From NCBI GenBank assembly GCA_027943335.1, contig BSBK01001572.1:2902501-2966500 (forward strand): 64,000 nucleotides of DNA, in the 5' to 3' direction. Origin of the DNA: Chamaecyparis obtusa (lineage: Eukaryota; Streptophyta; Pinopsida; Cupressales; Cupressaceae). The position numbers and the translations under genes were made by a program. Below the pieces are notes generated by a model, which was given only the letters and a program-made list of their open reading frames with translations, was not told the origin of the DNA and searched no databases. Positions 33,549-46,274 of the stretch are shown piece after piece; the first letter of the stretch is position 1; each line of letters begins with the position of its first letter.

Positions 33549-36500
33549 AGGAGAGCCTCTACTTTTCAAGATTCAAGGTTTCTTTTGGTTCATCTCGACG
33601 AGATCTTTAATTTGAGACCACTTTCACCAGATTTGGAAATGGTCAAATTTTTAGCTACAAACATTGTACTAACTTCCTTGCTTTGACCAAACTTTTACTG
33701 GCAGTATCTTGAGAAGAGAGGCTCCATTTTTCAAGATTTAAGGTATTTTTTGGTTCATCTCGATGAGATCTTCAATTTGAGACCACTTTCACTAAATTTG
33801 GAAACTGTCAAATTTTTAGCTACGAATACTATATTGACTTCTTTGTTTTGACCAAACTTTGACCATTCATATCTTGGGAAGAGAGGCTCTATTTTTCAAG
33901 ATTCAAAGTGTTTTTTGTTCATCTCAATGAGATCTTTGATTTGAGACCACTTTCACCAAATATGGAAACGGTCAAATTTTTAGCTACCAACACTGTACTG
34001 ATTTCCTTGCTTTAACCAAACTTTGACCATCCCTATCTTGAGAAGAGAGGTTCAGTTTTTCAAGATTCAAGGTGTCTTTTGGTCAAATTTTGAGATACAA
34101 ACACTGTACTGACCTCCTTGCTTTGACAAAACTTTGACCTTCCATATCTTGAGAGGAGAGCCTCTATTTTTCAAGATTCAAGGTTTTTTTTGGTTCATCT
34201 TGACGAGACCTTTGATTTGAGACCACTTTCACTAGATTTGGAAATGGTCAAATTTTTAGCTATGAACCCTATACTGACTTCCTTGCTTTGACTAAACTTT
34301 GACCATCTTGATCGTGAGAAGAGAGGCTCCATTTTTTTAGATTCAAGGTGTTTTTTAGTTCATCTCGATGAGATCTTCAATTTGAGACCACTTTCGCCAG
34401 AGCTAGAAATGGTTAAATTTTTAGCTATGAACACTATACTGACTTCCTTGCTTTGAACAAACTTTGATCGTCTATATCTTGAGAAGAGAGGCTTCATCTT
34501 TCAAGATTCAAGGTGTTTTTAGTTTTTCTTGATCAGATCTTCAATTTGAGACCACTTTCACTAGATTTACAAATGATCAAATTTTAGCTACGAATGTTGT
34601 ACTAACTTCCTTATTTTGACCAAACTTTTACCATCTATATCTTGAGAAGAGAGGGTCCATTTTTATAGGTTCAAGGTGTTTTTTGGTTCATCTTGACAAG
34701 ATCTTCGATTTGAGACCACTTTCACCAGATTTGGAAATGGTCAAATTTTTAGCTACGAACACTATACTGACTTCCTTGCTTCGACCAAACATTGACCATC
34801 TAGATCCTAAGAAGACAAGCTCTATTTTTCAAGATTCAAGGTGTTTTTTGGTTCATGTCGATGAGATCTTTGATTTGAGACCACTTTCATGAGATTTGGA
34901 AATGATAAAATTTTTTGCTACGAACAATGGACCAACTTCCTTTCTTTGACCAAACTTTGACCATTCATATCTTGAAAAGATATGCTCCATCTTTCAAGAT
35001 TCAAGGTGTTTTATTGTTCATCTCGACGAGACCTTCAATTTGAGACCAATTTCATCATAGTTGGCAATGGTCAATTTTTTATCTATGAACACTGTACTAA
35101 CTTCCTTTCTTTGACCATTCCTATCTTGAGAAGAGAGGCTCCATCATTTAAAAGTCAAGCTATTTTTTGGTTCATCTCGATGAGATGTTTGATTTCAGAC
35201 CACTTTCACAAGATTTAGAAATGGTCAAATTTTTAGCTATGAACACTGTACTGACTTCCTTGCTTTGACCAATCTTTAACTATCCATATCTTGAGAAGAG
35301 AGGCCCCATCCTTAAATATTCAAAGTATTTTTTTGTTCATCTCGACGAGATCTTCAATTTGAGAACACTTTCACCAAATTTGGAAATGGTGAAATTTTTA
35401 GCTATCAACACTATACTGTCTTCCTTTCTTTGACCAAACTTTGACCATCCGTATCTTGAGAAGAGAGGCTCCATTTTTCAAGATTCAAGGTGTTTTTTGC
35501 TTTAACTCAATGAGATCTTTGATTTGAGACCACTTTCACTAGATTTGGAAACTATCAAATTTTTAGCTACGAATAGTGTACTGACTTCGTTGCTTTCGTC
35601 AAACCTTGACCGATCGTATCTTGAGAACACAGGGTCCATTTTTCAAGATTCAAGTTGTTTGTTGGTTCATCTCGATGAGATCTTTGATTTGAAACAATAT
35701 TCACAATATTTGGAAATAGTCAAATTTTTAGCTACGAATATTGTACTGACTTCCTTTCTTTGACCAAACTTTGACCATTTATATCTTGAGAAGAGAGGCT
35801 CCATTTTTCAAGATTCAAGGTACTTTTTAGTTCATCTCGATGAGATCTTCAATTTGAGATCACTTTCACCAGATTTGGAAATAGTCAAATTTTTAGCTAT
35901 GAACACTATACTTACTTCCTTGCTTTGACCAAACTTTGACTATCTGTATCTTAAGAAGAGAGGATCTATTTTTCAAGACTCAAGGTGTTTTTTGGTTCAT
36001 CTGGATGAGATATTTGATTTGAGACCACATTCACCATATTTAGAAATGGCTAAATTTTTAGCTACGAACAGTGTATTGACTTCCTTGCTTTGACCAAACT
36101 TTGACAATCCATAGCTTGAGAAGAGAGGCTCCATTTTACAGATTCAAGCTATTTTTCAGTTCATCTCGATAAGATCTTTGATTTGAGACCACTTTCACCA
36201 AATTTGGATAATGATCAAATTTTTAGCTACGAACACTATACTGACTTTCTTGCTTTGACCAAACTTTGACCATCTGTATCTTGAGAAGAGAGGCTCTATT
36301 TTTCAAGATTCGAGGTGTTTTTTGGTTCATCTCAATGCGATCTTTGATTTGAGACTAGTTTCACTAGATTTGGAAATGGTTAAATTTTTAGCTACGAACA
36401 CAGTACTGACTTCCTTGCTTTGACCAAACTTTGACTGTTCGTATCTTGAGAAGAGTGATTCTGCTTTTCATAATTCAAGGTGTTTTTTGGTTCATCTCGA

Positions 36501-39500
36501 CAATATTTTTGATTTGAGACCACTTTCACCAGATTTGAAAATGGTCAAAGTTTTAGCTATGAACACTGTACTAACTTCCTTGCTTTGACTAAACTTTGAC
36601 TATCTGTATCTTGCGAAGAGAGGCTCCATTTTTCAATATTCAAGGTTTTTTTGTTTCATCTCAATGAAATCTTTTATTTGAGACCACTTTCACTAGATTT
36701 GGAAACTGTCAAATTTTTAGCTACGAACATTGTACCGACTTCCTTACTTGACCAAACTTTGATCGTCGGTTTCTTGAAAAGAGAGGCTCCATTTTTCAAG
36801 ATTCAAGGTGTTTTTTGGTTCATCTTGACGAGATCTTCAATTTGACATGACTTTCACAACATTTGGAAATAGTCACATTTTTAGCTACGAACATTGTACT
36901 AACTTCCTTTCTTTGACCAAACTTTGACCATCCGTACCTTGAGAAGAGAGGCTCCATTTTTCAAGATTATAGGTGTTTATTGGTTCATCTCGACGAGATC
37001 TTCGATTTGAGACCGCTTTCACCAGATTTTGAAATTGTCAAATTTTTAGCTATGAACACTATACTGACTTCCTATCTTTGACCAAACTTTGACTATCTGT
37101 ATCTTGAGAAGAGAGGCTCTTTTTTTCAAGATTCAATGTTTTTTTTAATTCATCTCGATGAGATCTTTGATTTGAGACTACTTTTAGAAGATTTGGAAAT
37201 GTTGAATTTTTTAGCTATGAACACTGTACAGACTTCCTTGCTTTGAACAAAATTTGACCATCTATATCTTGAGAAAAAAGGCTCTATTTTTTCAAGATTC
37301 AAAGTGTATTTTGGTTCATTCTCGACAAGATCTTTGATTTGAGACCACTTTCACCAAATTTGGAAACGGTCAAATTTTTAGCAACGAACACTATACTAAT
37401 TTCTTTACTTTGACCAAACTTTGGTCATCCGTATCTTAAGAATAGACACTCCACTTTTCAAGATTCAAGGTGTTTTTTGGTTCATCTTGATGAGATCTTT
37501 GATTTGAGACCACTTGCGCTAGATTTGGAAATGGTCGAATTTTTAGCTATGAACATTGTACTGACTTGCTTTAACCAAACTTTGATCATTCCTATCTTGA
37601 GAGTTAAGGCTTCACTTTTCAAGATTCAAAGTATTTTTTGGTTCATGTTGACAAGATCTTAGATTTCAGACCACTTTCACCAGATTTGGAAAGGGTCAAA
37701 TTTTTAGCTACGAACACTGTACTGACTTTCTTACTTTGACCAAACTTTAACCATTCGTATCTTTTGAATATAGGCTTCATTTTTCAAGATTCAAGGTGTT
37801 TTTTGGTTCATCTAGATGAGATCTTTGATTTGAGACCACTTTCACAAGATTTGGAAACAATCAAATTTTTAGTTATGAACATTGTACTAACTTTCTTGCT
37901 TTGACAAAACTTTGTTAGTTTGTATCTTGAAAAGAGAGGCTCCATTTTTAAAGATTCAAGGTATTTTTCAATTCATATCGATGACATCTTCGATATGAGA
38001 ACACTTTCACCAAATTTAGAAATAGTCAAATTTTTAGCTATGAACACTATATTGACTTCTTGTTGACTAAACTATGACCATTCGTATCTTGAGAAGAGAG
38101 GCTCCCTTTTTCAAGATTCAAGTTATTTTTTGGTTCATCTCGATGAGATCTTTGATTTGATACCACTTTCACCAGATTTGTAAATGGTCAAATTTTTAGC
38201 TACAAACACTGTATTGACTTCCTTGCTTTGACCATCCGTATATTGAGAAGAGAGGCTCCATCTTTCAAGATTCCAAGTGTTTTTTGGTTCATCTCAACGA
38301 GATCTTTGATTTGAGACCACTTTCACCAGATTTGGAAATGGTCAAATTTTTAGAAACAAACACTGTACTCACTTCTTTTCTTTGACCAAAGTTTGACTAT
38401 CTGTATCTTGAGAAGAGAGGCTCTATTTTTCAAGATTCAAGTTTTTTTATGGTTCATCTCGACGAGATCTTTGGTTTGACCCCACTTTAACCAGATTTGG
38501 AAATGATCAAATTTTAGCTACAAACACTGTATTGACTTCCTTTCTTTGACCAAACTTTGATCGTCTGTATCTTGAGAAGAGATGCTCCATTTTTCAAGAT
38601 TCAAGGTGTTTTTTTGTTTATCTTGATGAGATCTTTGATTTGAGACTAGTTTTACCAGATTTGGAAATGGTCAATTTTTAGCTACGTAAATTATTCTAAC
38701 TTCCTTGCTTTGACTAAACTTTGACCATCTATATATTAAGAAGAGAGGCTCTATTTTTCAAGATTCAAGGTGTTTTTTAGTTCATCCCAATGAGATCTTT
38801 GATTTGAGACCACTTTTACTAGATTTGGAAACAGTCAAATTTTTAGCTACGAACTGTGTACTTCCTTTCTTTGACCAAACTTTGACCGTCCGTATCTTGA
38901 GAAGAGAGGCTCTTTTTATCAAGATTCAAAGTCTTTTTTGGTTCATCTCGATGAGATCTTTGATTTGAGACCACTTTCACTAGATTTGGAAAGGGTCACA
39001 TTTTTAGCTATGAATACTATGCTAACTTCCTTTCTTTGACCAAACTTTAACTGTTAGTATCTTGAGAAGAGAGGCTGCATTTTTCAAGATTCAAGGTGTT
39101 TTTTGGTTCATCTCGAGGAGACCATCGATTTGAGAGCACTTTAGCTAAATTTGGAAACAGTCAAATTTTTAGCTACGAACACTATATTGACTTCCTTGCT
39201 TTGACCAAACTTTGACCATCTGTATGTTGAGAAGAGAGGCTCCATTTTTTAAGATTCAAGGTATTTTTTGGTTCATCTTGACGAGATCTTTGATTTGAGA
39301 CCACTTTCTCTAGATTTGAAAATGGTCAAATTTTTAGCTACGAACACTGTATTGACTTCCTTTCTTTGACCAAATTTTAACCATCTATATCTTGAGAACA
39401 GAGGTTGCATTTTTCAAGATACAAGGTGTTTTTTGGTTCATCTAAAGGATATCTTGGATTTGAGAGCACTTTCACCAGATTTGGAAATCATCAAATTTTT

Positions 39501-42138
39501 TGCTACGAACACTGTACTAAGTTCCTTGCTTTGAGGAAACTTTGACTCTCTGTATCTTGAGAAGAGGCTCATTTTTTCAAGACTCAAGGTATTTTTTTGT
39601 TCATCTCGACAAGATCTTCGAATTGACATCACTCTCACCAGATTTGGAAATGGTCAAATTTTTAGCTATGAACACTGTACTGACTTCCTTACTTTGACTA
39701 AATTTTGACCATCCATATCTTGAGAAGAGATGCTTTGTTTTTCAAGATTCAAGGTGTTTTTTGGTTCATCTTGATGAGATCTTTGATTTCAGACCACTTT
39801 CACCAGATTTGGAAATGGTCAAATTTTAAGCTACGAATACTGTACTATCTTCCTTGCTTTGATCAAACTTTTATCATCTGTATCTTGAGAAGAGGGGCTA
39901 TATTTTTCAAGATTCAAGGCATTTTTTGGTTCATCTCAATGATATCTTCCATTTGAGACAACTTTTACCATATTTGGAAATGGTCAAATTTTTAGCTATG
40001 AACACTATATTGACTTCCTTGCTTTGACCAAACTTTGACTACCCGTATCTTGAGAAGAGAGGCTCTGTATTTCAAGATTCAAGGTGTTTTTTGGTTCATC
40101 TCAATGAGATCTTTGATTTGAGACCAATTTCACCAAATTTGGAAATGGTCAAATTTTTAGCTATGAATATTGTACTAACTTCCTTACTTTGACCATCAAT
40201 ATCTTGAGAAGAGAGGCTCCATTTTTCAAGATTCAAGGTGTTTTTTGGTTCATCTTGATGACATCTTCAATTTGAGACCACTTTCATGAGATTTTGAAAT
40301 GGTCAAATATTTATCTACGAACACTGTATTGACTTCCTTGCTTTGACCAAACTTTGACCATTCGTATCTATAGAAGAGAGGCTCTATTTTTCAAGATTCA
40401 AGGTGTTTTTTGGTTCATCTCGATGAGATCTTTGAGCTGAGACCACTTTCACTAGATTTGGAAATGGTCAAAATTTTACCTACGAACACTTTACTGACTT
40501 CCTTGCTTTGACCAAACTTTGACAGTCCATATCTTGAGAAGAGAGGGTCCATTTTTGAAGACTAAAGGTGTTTTTGGGTTCATCTCGATGACATTTTTTA
40601 TTTGAGACCACTTTCATCAGATTTGGAAATGGTCAATTTTTAGCTAAGAACACTGTACTAACTTTCTTACTTTGACCAAACTTTGACCATCTGTATATTG
40701 AGAAGAGAGACTCTATTTTTCAAGATTGAAGGTGTTTTTTGGTTCATGTCGATGAGATATTTGATTTGAGACCAGTTTCAACAGATTTGAAAATTGTCAA
40801 CTTTCTAGCTACGAACATTGTACTGACTTCCTTGCTTTGACAAAACTTTGGCCATCCGTATCTTGAGAAGACAGGCTCTATTTTTTAAGATTCAAGTTGT
40901 TTTTTGTTTCATCTTGATGAGATCTTTGATTTGAGACCACTTTCACCAGATTTGGAAATGATCAAATTTTTAGCTATGAACATTGTACTGACTTCTTTTC
41001 TTTGACCAAACTTTGACCATCTATATCTTGAGAAGAGAGGCTCCATTTTTCAAGATTTAAGGTGTGTTTTGCTTTATCTCAATGAGATCTTTGATTTGAG
41101 ACCACTTTCACCAGATTTGGAAATGGTCAAATTTTTTAGCTATGAACACTCTACTGACTTCCTTGCTTTGACCAAAGTTTGACCGTCTATATATTGAGAA
41201 GAGAGGCTCCATTTTTAAAATTCAAAATGTTTTGTGGTTCATCTCGATGAGATCTTCAATTTGTGATCACTTTCACCAGATTTGGAAATGGTCAAATTTT
41301 TAGCTACAAACACGGTTCTTACTTCCTTGCCTTGACCAAACTTTTACCATTTGTATGTTGAGAAGAGAGGATCCATTTTTCAAGATTCAATGTGTTTTTT
41401 GGTTCATCTCGACAAGATCTTCGATTTGAGACCACTTTCACCAGATTTTGAAACTGTCAAATTTTTAGCTACAAATACTGTACTGACTTCCTTGCTTTGA
41501 CCAAACTTTGACCGTTTGTATTTTGAGAAGAGAGGCTCCATTTTTCAAGATTCAAGGTGTTTTTCCATTCATCTCGATGAGCTCTTCAATATGAGACCAC
41601 TTTTACCATATTTGGAAATGGTCAAATTTTTAGTGAAAAACATTGTACTGACTTCCTTGCTTTGACCAAACTTTGACCTATCATATCTTGAGAAAAGAGG
41701 CTCTATTTTTCAAGATTCAAGGTATTGTTTGGTTCATCTCGATGAGATCTTCGATTTCAAACCACTTTCACCAAATTTGGAAACTATCAAATTTTTAGCT
41801 ACGAACACTGTACTAACTTCCTTGTTTTGACCAAACTTTGATCGTCTGTATCTTTAGAAGAGAGGCTATGTTTTTCAAGATTCAAGGTCTTTTTTGTTTC
41901 ATCTCGATGAGATCTTCCATTTGAGACTAATTTCACCAAATTTGGAAATGGTCAAATTTTTAGCTATGAACACTTTACTTGCTTGCTTTGACCATCCATA
42001 TCTTGAGAAGAGAGGCTCCGTTTTTCAAGATTGAAGGTGTTTTTTGGTTCATCTCGATGAGATCTTTGATTTGAGACCACTTTCACCAAATTTGGAAACT
42101 ATCTTCCTTGGTTTGACCAAGATTTGACCATCAGTATC
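33549..42138. repeat. 165-bp satellite array, segment 2 (about 52 copies)
   Basis: Same monomer as segment 1. Contains unit deletions, for example near 34078 (about 60 bp missing between TTTTGG and TCAAATTTT) and near 35110. 34.3-35.4 kb shares diagnostic variants with 25.2-26.3 kb. It ends at the element B target GTATC (42134-42138). Confidence 0.97.
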
Positions 42139-43023
42139 TATGTACTAGGAAAAGTACCTTCATAGGGTTAGTATTGTAAATAAATGAATAAAATAACTAA
42201 ATTACCACAAAGAATAGGTTATTTTAACAAATAGAGAATAATTAAGCACTCTATGGATCTCTATTTAGGGATGCTAATGCAAAGCTCTTAGCAAGCTTCC
42301 ATTAGTGATAGTCCTAGAATGAGAATGAATGATAAACAAAGCTAATATTTCAATTCCAAATTGAAATTAAGCCTAGTTAACTCTAAATTTACCATTCTAG
42401 CTCTAAATTGCAAGCAGTTTGATGCTACTCTCTGATTTTGGGATGATTAATGAGTGAATTATGCCTTGATTTTGTAGATTTTGGCAAGGGTAGGGGGTTT
42501 AGTTGAGTTGATCAAGGTTAGGTGAGAGTTAAGTCCATGGTTCCTCCTTTGGAGACCATTTAAATATTTTGTCCTCAAAGCTTGGGACAAGAAGACAAAA
42601 TGAGTGGACAAGATACAATCTCCAAGTCAGTGATTAAGTTCAATTTAGGCTTGATCCATGTGAGCTTGGTCCTCAATTCCTATTGGTTAATCCATTTTCC
42701 TCCCATTTGGTGGTTGAGAGAAAATAGGAATTAATTAATTGAATTTATTTAATTTGTTTAGCCATGTGCAACCCTTGAATAAGTTGATTTGATTTAACTT
42801 GAACTATACAATTAATTAGATTAATTGTACAATTTATTGAATAATCATGATTTATTAGGTTTAAATTGATTTAATGACTTTTGATTTTCAATTAAATTTG
42901 GATTAAGGTTTAATGTCAATTTATCTTTGATTTTGACTTGATTTGATTTAATTGCATTTAATTGTATTAATTTTTGCCTTAATTTCTCACTTAAATGATC
43001 TTGTCCAATTTTCAATGATTACA
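42139..43023 (-). repeat. Element B 3' LTR
   Basis: 885 bp. In element orientation it starts TGTAATC and ends at TACATA next to GATAC, the complement of the target duplication. The terminal TA in place of CA is odd but agrees with the duplication on both sides. It pairs with 58221-59102. Confidence 0.92.
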
Positions 43024-43036
43024 AATGCCCCTCTTT
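43024..43036 (-). other. Polypurine tract of element B
   Basis: The complement AAAGAGGGGCATT directly abuts the 3' LTR, almost identical to element A's tract. Confidence 0.9.
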
Positions 43037-43552
43037 GAGTTGACCTGCGAAGCATGTCTATTCAAAGAATGTTTTGATTCAAATTATATAAGGTCCTGAT
43101 TCTATTGATGTTTGATTTTGATGTTTAATATAAGATGCAGATTCTGATGAAGTTTGATTAAATTTGATGTCCCGATGGTCAATTTCATGATAGTTTTCTG
43201 ATATGGTACATGGTTCGATCTGATTTGATGTTTGAAGCCCCTTTGGATTGATAAGGAAAAAAATTTCTTATAAAAGATTACGCTTTGATTTGATGATACT
43301 GATGCCTTTCCTAATTATCCAAGTGTATGCCCCCTTGGAAATGAAATGAAATTTGATTTTTGTTTTAAAAAGTTAACAGTTTTAGGTCATTTTGCATTAA
43401 TTATGTCAAATTATAATGAATTTCAATTTCATTTCTAATAATGATTTTGCATTTGTGTTATGAAAAATGCCCCTAATTTGGTCGATTTGGTGAAAAAATT
43501 GTGTCCCCGGGCATTTTCTAGTCAAAGATGTCCTTTTTAGGTCAAAATGGCC
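43037..43552. other. Element B subterminal region; no gene seen
   Basis: AT-rich, with recurring TTTGATG/TTTGATT phrases and no ORF of note. It forms the upstream flank of the antisense PMD promoter. Confidence 0.5.
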
Positions 43553-43559
43553 TATATAA
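43553..43559 (+). promoter_or_regulatory. Probable TATA box of the antisense PMD gene, element B
   Basis: TATATAA followed by GGGGTAAAAACTC, 80 bp before the exon 1 ATG. It matches the TATAAAAGGGGTCAAAA arrangement in element A in both sequence and distance. Confidence 0.6.
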
Positions 43560-43713
43560 GGGGTAAAAACTCAATTTTACTATTCATTTTCACTTTCCTC
43601 TTTGACTTTTCTCTCTGACTCTCTATGAGCTAATTATGATGGTTATCCCAATCTGAGAGCACCGATTCGGGCATGGGCGACGATATCATTAGTTGTTGAT
43701 GTACAAACCTCTA

Positions 43714-44448
43714 GTAAGTGCCTGATCAACTTACTTTTCAATTTAAAGCATTGAATTTTTTTTTCAATGAATTTTTCATGCCAAAAACCTCTTTTTTTGC
43801 ATTTTTCAATTAAAACAACACTTTTAATCATTTTAGTAGCACGTTTACACTTTTTTCAGTGCTTCTACACATTAAAATAGCACTTCCACACTTTGAAATA
43901 GTGCTTTTACATGTAGAGATTAGGGCCTCTTTTTCTTTCAAATTTTTGTTTAGCATGTATGATTCCTTTTGCGCTTTTGATGTTTTTATTAGCATGTACA
44001 ATATTTCCTTTAGCGCTTTTACAACCTCTTAGTGCTTTCACCTTAGAACAATGCTTTTAATTTTTTAGATAGCACTTTTAATCTTTTGAGATATGTTTTT
44101 TCTTTTTAGTGCTTTTAAGAATTAAAATAGTTCTTTTACCCTGTTAGGAAAATTTGCAAATGACTTAGTCAATTTTCAAACCATCCAATGTCATCAATCA
44201 ATTGATTGGCTTAGGTAAGAAACTTGATTTGGTAGCGAGTCATAGGATGTCAATTTGAATCAATTGAGTTTGAATGTTTGATTGTTAATCTAAATTTAGA
44301 TGATGGGTTATGATAAATTTTCCATCCTCTCTAAATAGAGTCAAGATAATTGATTGTGGTTTGATATTTTTTAAATGTTTGATTGACATAGGATGATTCA
44401 AAAGATAACTGATTTCAAAATTGATGTGATTTAACTTACTTTTTGTAG
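43714..44448 (+). other. Intron 1 of the element B PMD gene, with AGTGCTTTT repeats
   Basis: GTAAGT donor, TTTTTGTAG acceptor, phase 0, 735 bp. 43800-44130 is dense in AGTGCTTTTA, AGCACTTTTA and AGCGCTTTTA variants. Confidence 0.7.
43800..44130. repeat. AGTGCTTTT/AGCACTTTT reiterated motif block
   Basis: A dozen or so loosely spaced AG(T/C)(G/A)CTTTTA-like motifs on the plus strand. The block at 57740-58140 carries the same words on the minus strand. Confidence 0.6.
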
Positions 44449-46274
44449 GCTATGCTTAAGTCACTAGCCATTCAAGGTTTGTATCCTTTACCATTCAGCA
44501 TGATCGATGTTTTGAGTGCTCCAGTTCATCGACACATAGGTAGATGCAGGCTTTCCTTCTTTCTTGTCCTACCTCGATTCTGAGTGAATCAAGGGTTGAT
44601 CATAGCTATGGAAGATAGGTGGCACTCTGACCATAATACATTCCACTTGGCAATGGGGGAGATGACTATCACCCCCAAGCATTTGTACCATATCCTCCAC
44701 ATTCCTACTCGGGGAGAATTAGTTTTCTATGACCAAGTTTATGATGGCACAACATGTTGGCAGGTGTTCTAGGACCCCACGATTAGTGATGACCATATCT
44801 AGTGGTCCTAGTTTCATTCATTTCTAGTTTTGCTAGTTGTTTTGGGTGCACTAATTGGGGGCTTCCTCGTGCGTGATTGCCGAGGGAATGGATTTGTAGT
44901 TATTTGGGCTCACATCTTAGAGGACTTGCTAGCTTAGCCTCGATGCTTTGATTGGGATCCTTGTGTTTTGGCATAACTTTACCATGAGATGCATGTAGTA
45001 GTTTATCGATGCTCTTCAACTCTCTCTATGGGAGAAATTCTCTTACAATTATGGACATGGGAGCATCTCCCAGTGACTAGGCCAGTTGTAGTGTGTCACT
45101 GTGATCCTAGATGGTCATTTTCCTAGATGTATGAGGGCATAGTGGTGTAGGCCCATATGGGAAAGTTACATTATTAGCACCACGTGATTGATGATATAGA
45201 TCAGGTCATCTGGAAACCATACATTGGGTGTGAGGTATGGCCCAAGGATGCTATAGAGCTTTCATTTATGTGCTACCCCTGATGGATGATAGGCCATACT
45301 TAACACATCATTCAAAGATTTCTTTTTTGCAAGTGTTATGATAGTATGGTCGTACTCAAGGAATGTCACAAGGTGTAGCTATGTATGCCCATGTGTAGGT
45401 TGAGAGATCACTATGGGAGCCTATGGTTGATTTTAAGATAGTGTAGTAGGAGATAGAGTAGCTTGGTCATATGCCATGGGAGATGAGGGATCATGTGATT
45501 GATGCAGGCATGACTGATGAGTACACAGACTGGTTTTCTCAGAACCCTTTTCTGAGATTCACTAATCTAGCTGAGAGGATACCTGGGATTGATGAGGATT
45601 CAGATGATGGTGGTGGGGATGGAGGTGATGGTGGGGATGAAGGTAGGGGTGGTAGGAGATGTGCTCATCAACAATGATCAGGTCATCGAATGACTAGAGT
45701 AGGTAGAGCATTGATACTAGTTATTTCTACTACTCCCATTCCTCCTAGGGGTGGTGGTTAGGTGAGGGGTCAAGGTGTGGATAGAGTTTTACAACAAGTT
45801 TCTATGGATCTTTTAGCCAAAAAAGGTCATCATAGGGTCAGACATCAGAGGTAAGTGGATGGACAAGTAGTATAGGCTCTATTAGATTAGGCACAATCAA
45901 CTCCTTTGTAGATTATCCCACCAATTATTCCACAAGCCCCACCAGTTCAGGCACTTGCTTCTGCTTCTATGCCATCTTCTTCATCTCGTCCATCTTCTTC
46001 TTCTTTCATTCCATCTTTATCTATTTCATCTTCTTCCATTCCATCTTCTTCCATGCCTCCACCACAAACTCCTCCTACATAGGCTCCAGCGGCTGCATCA
46101 AATGTTTTAGCCTTACAATCAGATGTGTTTGAGATTAGACACTAGGTTAGCAAGCTCAACAGTATGATGTAGGCTTTTATGGCCACTATGAGTCAGCATG
46201 GGCTATAGGATAGTTAGAGTAGACCTCCTGATACTGGTCTTGCTAATGATGGTGTTGGTGGCTTAGCTAGTTGA

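Larger units (their letters stand above)
43639..46274 (+). pseudogene. Antisense plant mobile domain (PMD) gene of element B, two exons
   Basis: Exon 1 is 43639-43713 (25 codons, ending at GTAAGT) and carries EHRFGHGRR, resembling HRHRFERAR in A. Intron 1 is phase 0, as in A. Exon 2 starts at 44449 after TTTTTGTAG. It shows the PMD core DRWHSDHNTFHL, GEMTITPKHLYHIL and GELVFYDQ (no intron here), then LYHEMHVVVYR, LWTWEHLP and VIWKPYIG. The frame shifts near 45.4 kb and resumes at 45471-45677 (WEMRDHVIDAG, DEYTDWF) into a Gly/Asp-rich run, then a Ser/Pro-rich tail to a TGA at 46272-46274. Numerous TAG stops, mainly at likely glutamines, inactivate it. Homologous to A's gene (roughly half identical over the 45-residue core by eye). 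Confidence 0.8.

Noticed and set aside
25220..42138. CRISPR-like array
   Set aside because: Units are contiguous 165-bp monomers without unique spacers, in a eukaryotic context.
43643..43831. Minus-strand 62-codon ORF
   Set aside because: It overlaps PMD exon 1 and intron 1 on the opposite strand and has no domain.
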